From Natrinema salsiterrestre (GTDB lineage Archaea; Halobacteriota; Halobacteria; Halobacteriales; Natrialbaceae), in the NCBI RefSeq assembly GCF_029502005.1, contig NZ_JAMQOT010000001.1, positions 1,022,583 to 1,086,582 of the forward strand: a DNA stretch of 64,000 bases, in the 5' to 3' direction. A model generated the notes under the pieces. It saw only the letters and a program-made list of their open reading frames with translations, was not told the origin of the DNA and made no database searches. Positions 60,505 through 64,000 of the stretch are shown here, piece after piece (position 1 is the stretch's first letter; the number at the start of each line of letters is the position of its first letter). The translations under genes were made by a program, and so were the position numbers.

Positions 60505-60870
60505 TCACTCCGCGGGGATCGCGTCCATCTCGAACTCCTCGGTCAGTTCCGTCAACTCCTCGAGCGCGTGTTGCTCCTCGCGAAGGTTCTCCTCGAGGAG
60601 GTCGGCCGCCTCGTCCATCCCGAGCTGATCCGCGAGCGGGATCAGGTTCCCGTAGGCGGCGATCTCGTAGTGTTCGGTCTTCTCGGCGGCCGCCATGTTG
60701 TGATAGTCCATCACGTCCTGTGCGGGATCCATCGAGGTGAACTCCTCGTACTCCTCGAGCAGGCCTTCGACGCCCTCGAGGTCCTCGAGCGCATCGAGGA
60801 GCTGATGTTCCGCGTGATAGATGTCCTCGAGTCCGTGCTCGAACAGGTCCTGAACGCTGTCCATACTCAT
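60505..60870 (-). CDS. DUF892 (YciF-type) ferritin-like protein
   Basis: A 121-residue helical bundle protein. It has DLFEHGLEDIYHAEHQLLDALEDLEG, then the second helix pair with AEKTEHYEIAAYGNLIPLADQLG and EENLREEQHALEELTEL. Conserved Glu and His (ExxH repeats) suit a di-iron ferritin-like site. Such proteins respond to stress in bacteria. The start is set at MSMDSVQ. It leads into the small acidic gene. Confidence 0.88.
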   Translation of the reverse strand: MSMDSVQDLFEHGLEDIYHAEHQLLDALEDLEGVEGLLEEYEEFTSMDPAQDVMDYHNMAAAEKTEHYEIAAYGNLIPLADQLGMDEAADLLEENLREEQHALEELTELTEEFEMDAIPAE

Positions 60871-60972
60871 GATGAGACCAGTCAGTCGTTCACCAGCCCG
60901 CCGAAAAAGACGGGGCCCTGCGACGGCAGGTCCCGGCACGCGCGTCGAATCACTCGCGAGCGACGCGCCGGA

Positions 60973-61254
60973 CTACTCCGTAGCGTCCTCGACCCGATCC
61001 GCGTGTTTCTCGAGGTCGCCGGCCAGCGCGCGGGCCTGCTCCGGCGTCAGCTCGAGGTCTTCCATGTGTTTGGGGAGGGGTTCCTCCGACAGGTTGTCGA
61101 ACTCGAGTTGCAGGCGAACGCTGTCGGGAGCCTCACGGTCGGCGGTCGCGTTCACGACGGCGACCGACTCCCACTCGAACGTCTCACCCACTGCTTTCCC
61201 CTCGACGTAATCCAGCGTCGTGTACGCGTTGACCGTCATCAGTCGATCGGACAT
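60973..61254 (-). CDS. DUF6360 protein
   Basis: A 93-residue conserved haloarchaeal protein. It begins MSDRLMTVNAYTTLDYVEGKA, has a beta-rich middle (FEWESVAVVNATADRE... VRLQLEFDNL) and a C-terminal helix (TPEQARALAGDLEKHADRVE). Function is unknown. 'ttatactgg' near 61282 supplies a TATA box on the opposite strand. Confidence 0.85.
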   Translation of the reverse strand: MSDRLMTVNAYTTLDYVEGKAVGETFEWESVAVVNATADREAPDSVRLQLEFDNLSEEPLPKHMEDLELTPEQARALAGDLEKHADRVEDATE

Positions 61255-62090
61255 TCAGTTCGATCCTCACGCCCCGTTCACTTATACTGGCGGCTGTCAC
61301 GAACCGGATGCCGCTCTGGGTCCCGGATTGGAGAGTATCCTTACGTCCAGCCCGTAGACACAGGTATTCAGCGACACGACGGACCGATCGTCTCGTGATC
61401 GATTACGGTCGCGAGCACCACCCCGGAGCATTCGGCTCCGTACCGACGACGAGTTTTCGAACTCCGAGACTCCAAAACGGATCCGAACGGTCCGGACACG
61501 CACACGAGTTCCAGCGGTCGTGACGAACGGTCGATAGGACTCCGAAACGAGCGCCACACCTAGCGGCCGATTTTGCCACAACTGGATCGCAGTGAAATCC
61601 CCGCTGACTCGAGTCGACCGCGGAACTGGTTATTTATCAGCGGACAGTTCGTTGCTATACGGCTATCGATCGGCGATAGCAATCCATTACGAACCGACGC
61701 GAATCGTCACCACCACTGAGATCTGTCTTCCCAACTCTCGTACAAGAACCGAATCGACGGGACAGCCCGAACGAGAGAAAGCGACACCCCAGAGGACCCG
61801 ACAGCCGTCAGTCCTGCGGTTTCGACTCTCTCGGCAGCCGTTCGGTAGCTGCGCCTCGAGCGGTGGTCATTACTCCGTTACTGTGACAGTCCGTATCCGA
61901 CAGTCCTCCACACAGCCACAGCGTAGCCACCTTTTTCGTCTGCTACGTTTCGACGGTATCCGTTTGAAAAAAGCACGTATCGTGAGCGTTGTCCGTCAGA
62001 GATACCGGCATAATACTCCCGTAAGACAGAGCACGGGTATCGCTTGCGGCCGAAGCGATACTTATGACGATAGGGTCCCAAAGCCCGGGC
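61255..62090. other. 836-base intergenic region
   Basis: No convincing protein: the open frames are Arg/Ser-rich and basic, unlike haloarchaeal proteins. A plus-strand TATA-like 'ttatttatc' (61630-61638) precedes a 7-bp hairpin (61662-61680). A second promoter-like 'gatacttatg' near 62058 belongs to the 62091 gene. Otherwise nothing stands out. Confidence 0.5.
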
Positions 62091-62231
62091 ATGACTGACG
62101 CAGCCGAATGCAAACCAGAGCCGGTCGAGCAGGACGCGGAGGAGCGCGACGACGCCCACCTCGACGATATCGAAGAAGGGGCCGGTTGTACGGAGATCTG
62201 GGAGCATCTCGCCGAACAACGCGACGAGTAA
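62091..62231 (+). CDS. 46-residue acidic protein
   Basis: A short acidic protein (MTDAAECKPEPVEQDAEERDD...) with two cysteines, one near each half, and a C-terminal helix (TEIWEHLAEQRDE). The TATA-like 'gatacttatg' about 30 bases upstream and the sharp end suit a leaderless gene. The family is unknown. Confidence 0.55.
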   Translation: MTDAAECKPEPVEQDAEERDDAHLDDIEEGAGCTEIWEHLAEQRDE

Positions 62232-62288
62232 CGCGAGAATGTCGCAACGGCAACGACCTTTTTGCCGGCGAGACTCGTACCGAGATTC

Positions 62289-62984
62289 ATGACTGATAAT
62301 CGGCCCGGTGATCGGACACAGCGCCGCGGCGAGAACGGGCGATCGATCCCGACGGACCGCGAGTCGCCCGTTGGGACACCAGTTATCCGGGGCGACGAAT
62401 CGGTCACCGGGACGCGCGCTCGCGAAGCCGTTCAGTTCGATCCCACCGATCCCGAGAGCCTTGCGGATGCCGCCGAAACCGTCCGTCAATTCGCCGCCGG
62501 CAATACCAATGACGACCACCTCTATATGCTCCGTGGGGCAGCTGCTTGTGCCGCCCTCGTTCGCGGTGAAGGCTCCTACAAGGCCGCCGCCGAACGCGCC
62601 GGGGGTGACGCCACCGTCTCCTTCATCCGAAAATGGGCCCGCGTCCACGATCTCCCCCGGTCGGTCCGCAAACAGGTCGCACTCGGTCAGATCGCGCCGA
62701 CCGCCGCCAAACACATCGCCCGCGTCGGCGGCGAAGCCCGTCTCCTCCTCGCGTGGGCCACCCTCGACGGCGACCTCACCGTCCGCGACGTCCGCAGCGT
62801 CGCCAGCGCTATCAACGACGGCACTCCGATCGAGGAGGCCCTCGCGGACCACGGCGTCACCGTTGGCCAACTCGAAGTCACCCTCTCACCGACCACCTAC
62901 CGCGATCTCCGTCGACGGGCCTCCATCGAAGGTGTCGATCCCGGCCAGCTCGTTACCGACGCGCTCGAGAACCACCTGGAGTGA
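62289..62984 (+). CDS. ParB-like HTH protein, haloarchaeal (DUF7119-like)
   Basis: A 231-residue protein. A disordered basic start (1-45) is followed by a helical region with AGNTNDDHLYMLRGAAACAALVRGEGSYKAAAERAG. A KorB/ParB-like HTH stretch (SFIRKWARVHDLPRSVRKQVALGQIAPTAAKHIARVGGEARL, about 115-155) follows, and then a C-terminal domain. It would bind DNA, possibly as a regulator. The ATG at 62289 is preferred over one nine codons upstream. Confidence 0.72.
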   Translation: MTDNRPGDRTQRRGENGRSIPTDRESPVGTPVIRGDESVTGTRAREAVQFDPTDPESLADAAETVRQFAAGNTNDDHLYMLRGAAACAALVRGEGSYKAAAERAGGDATVSFIRKWARVHDLPRSVRKQVALGQIAPTAAKHIARVGGEARLLLAWATLDGDLTVRDVRSVASAINDGTPIEEALADHGVTVGQLEVTLSPTTYRDLRRRASIEGVDPGQLVTDALENHLE

Positions 62985-63067
62985 AACGGACACCGCTCGC
63001 CGGCAGCTCCCTATCGGCGGCGGAGAAAGAAACGTTTAACCGCCACTCACCGGAATAGGAAAACACG

Positions 63068-63141
<74 letters not shown>

Positions 63142-63188
63142 CTTTCTGACGACGAACGAACTCGTGAGTCGTCGGTAACGGATCCGAA

Positions 63189-63278
63189 GCGATTTGAAGG
63201 CGACGAGTCGCAGCCCGCACAGTGAACGAAGCGAACGAGCAGGACCGTCTCGGTGTGGTTCAAATCGCGCCCACCCCG
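63189..63278. repeat. partial tRNA-Lys 3' end copy with inverted repeat
   Basis: A 15-base identity to the tRNA-Lys T arm ('gttcaaatcgcgccc') is followed by 'accccg' in place of 'ggcccg' (to 63278). Upstream, 'gcgatttgaa' (63189-63198) is the exact inverted copy of 'ttcaaatcgc' (63259-63268). This looks like a residual attachment site left by an integrative element at tRNA-Lys. The remaining gap to 63486 shows no gene. Confidence 0.55.
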
Positions 63279-63486
63279 ATTTTCCGTGTGCAGATTTACG
63301 AGTGGTGAGACAGTTCTCGAGATTTGAACGCCAAGAGGGAGCGATTCACGACACCATGTTTACCCAGTATCGATCGAACGTGGCGTTCGAGCGAAATATC
63401 GAGGATTGGATAGCGGGATCACGAAGACGAGCTCCTAGATAGAGAGACTGGATCGTTGTCGCTACCCTTGATTAAATCCTATAGAA

Positions 63487-63561
63487 GCCAAGGGCCGGAT
63501 TTGAACCGGCGGTGGGCGGCTCTGCAGGCCGCTGCGTTCGGCCGGACTCTGCCACCTTGGC
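63487..63561 (-). tRNA. tRNA-Cys (anticodon GCA)
   Basis: A 75-base gene on the minus strand. The acceptor stem is GCCAAGG with CCTTGGC. The anticodon stem is GCGGC/GCCGC with loop CTGCAGA (anticodon GCA). The T arm is GCCGG-TTCAAAT-CCGGC. It lies downstream of 5S rRNA, the usual last member of haloarchaeal rRNA operons. Confidence 0.95.
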
Positions 63562-63699
63562 GCATCTTACCGTTGTTACTGCGTTCGTTTAAGCATAGCG
63601 GTACGGCACAATCGTCCTTGTTGTCACCACTCCGGATATAAATGCAGAAACCCCCACAAGACCACGACGCAGTGGCTCTGTGGGGGTGAAAGTATGAGT

Positions 63700-63821
63700 G
63701 GTGGCGGCGAAACGAGTTTCCCAGAGGGTCGCCCACTCCAGTACTCACCGTAACGCAGGCGAGCTTATCTTCCGTGTTCGGGATGGGTACGGGAGGGACC
63801 TCGCCGCTGTGGCCGCCGTAA
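63700..63821 (-). rRNA. rrf: 5S ribosomal RNA
   Basis: About 122 bases. Features seen on the minus strand: start 'ttacggcggccacag', then 'cccgtacccatcccgaacac', 'ggtgagtactggagtg' and the end 'cgccgccac', which pairs with the 5' end. Exact ends are set by the helix I pairing. Confidence 0.93.
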
Positions 63822-63949
63822 CGCCGATCAACGGAATCGAACCGTTGTCATGCCAATATCGGTTGGTGTGTCTAAGACCGTCATGTACGTGTAGTCCAGT
63901 TTGCGTCCGGACCCGTTCTCGCGTCACGGATCCAATGCGATGTAGTATG
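63822..63949 (-). other. 23S-5S spacer
   Basis: About 128 bases without a gene. It has AT-richer motifs such as 'gacatgacg' and short repeats, presumably including processing sites. No ORF is supported. Confidence 0.5.
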
Positions 63950-64000
63950 AATGTGTGGCTCGATCGATTAGTGCTCGCGGGCTCAACACCTCGTTGCCTT
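63950..64000 (-). rRNA. rrl: 23S ribosomal RNA, 3' end (partial)
   Basis: The minus-strand sequence 'gagcccgcgagcactaatcg' matches the conserved 3' end of haloarchaeal 23S rRNA, and the gene continues beyond the window. The exact 3' end, set here at 63950, is estimated. Confidence 0.75.

Noticed and set aside
61308..61523. 71-codon plus-strand frame
   Set aside because: Very Arg/Ser-rich and basic, no promoter.
61592..62098. 168-codon plus-strand frame
   Set aside because: Basic composition and overlap with the promoter of the 62091 gene.
63194..63442. 82-codon frame after tRNA-Lys
   Set aside because: Overlaps the tRNA-derived repeat and has no protein features.

Overview
This window is a chromosomal segment of an extremely halophilic archaeon. 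GC content is high, predicted proteins are strongly acidic, and most genes carry an archaeal TATA-like box 25-30 bases before the start codon, which implies leaderless transcripts. The right end holds the tail of an rRNA operon in the usual haloarchaeal order 23S-5S-tRNA-Cys on the minus strand. Many genes belong to families known only or mainly from haloarchaea (HalOD1, Bat-type regulators, DUF5809/DUF5810, DUF6360). The very frequent CTCGAG-type codon pairs and the intergenic hairpin elements suggest the Natrinema/Haloterrigena group, but this is inference from style, not a search.

Left part (1-11.5 kb): a DUF389 membrane protein, a PIN-type toxin-antitoxin pair, a family 2 glycosyltransferase, Sec61beta, thioredoxin, an F420:NADPH oxidoreductase (npdG), a fused cytochrome oxidase subunit I+III, a Nif3-like protein, a SnoaL-like protein and deoxyhypusine synthase. 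From 11.5 to 13.6 kb is an accessory-looking stretch. It has a low-GC HalOD1 gene and two 117-bp inverted repeats flanking a small zinc-finger gene with a long conserved leader, followed by a run of hairpins. A second copy of the leader and a frameshifted copy of the zinc-finger gene lie at 21.56-21.97 kb on the other strand.

Middle (13.6-43.5 kb): HAD hydrolase, flavin-like oxidoreductase, sensor kinase, pdxT, acetamidase/formamidase, a Bat-like regulator with an overlapping mini-ORF, HalOD1, DUF151, hisE, a membrane-anchored molybdopterin oxidoreductase, and a five-gene MoxR-DUF58 cluster (24.2-31.6 kb). Then come a Cys-rich copper-protein homologue, two GTPases, a FlaG-LamG surface protein, a second DUF389 protein, tandem membrane paralogues, a D-2-hydroxyacid dehydrogenase, a two-gene unit (40.2-41.2 kb), a NUDIX-eIF2B fusion and a phosphodiesterase.

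Right part (43.5-64 kb): an 82-bp palindromic element, hydantoinase/oxoprolinase A and B, cofE plus an F420-dependent mer-like reductase, a cold shock protein, a second MoxR-DUF58 cluster ending in a transglutaminase, eIF1/SUI1, rhodanese, NUDIX, DUF5809, DUF5810, rimI, a sodium-coupled (SNF) transporter with an overlapping one-helix partner, a DUF892 ferritin-like gene, an HTH protein, tRNA-Lys with a duplicated 3' end downstream, tRNA-Cys, 5S and the 3' end of 23S rRNA. npdG and cofE/mer point to an active F420 cofactor economy. The two MoxR clusters point to envelope or secreted-protein maturation. The most promising undescribed feature is the duplicated, structured leader with its zinc-finger micro-protein, one copy of which is enclosed in covarying inverted repeats.
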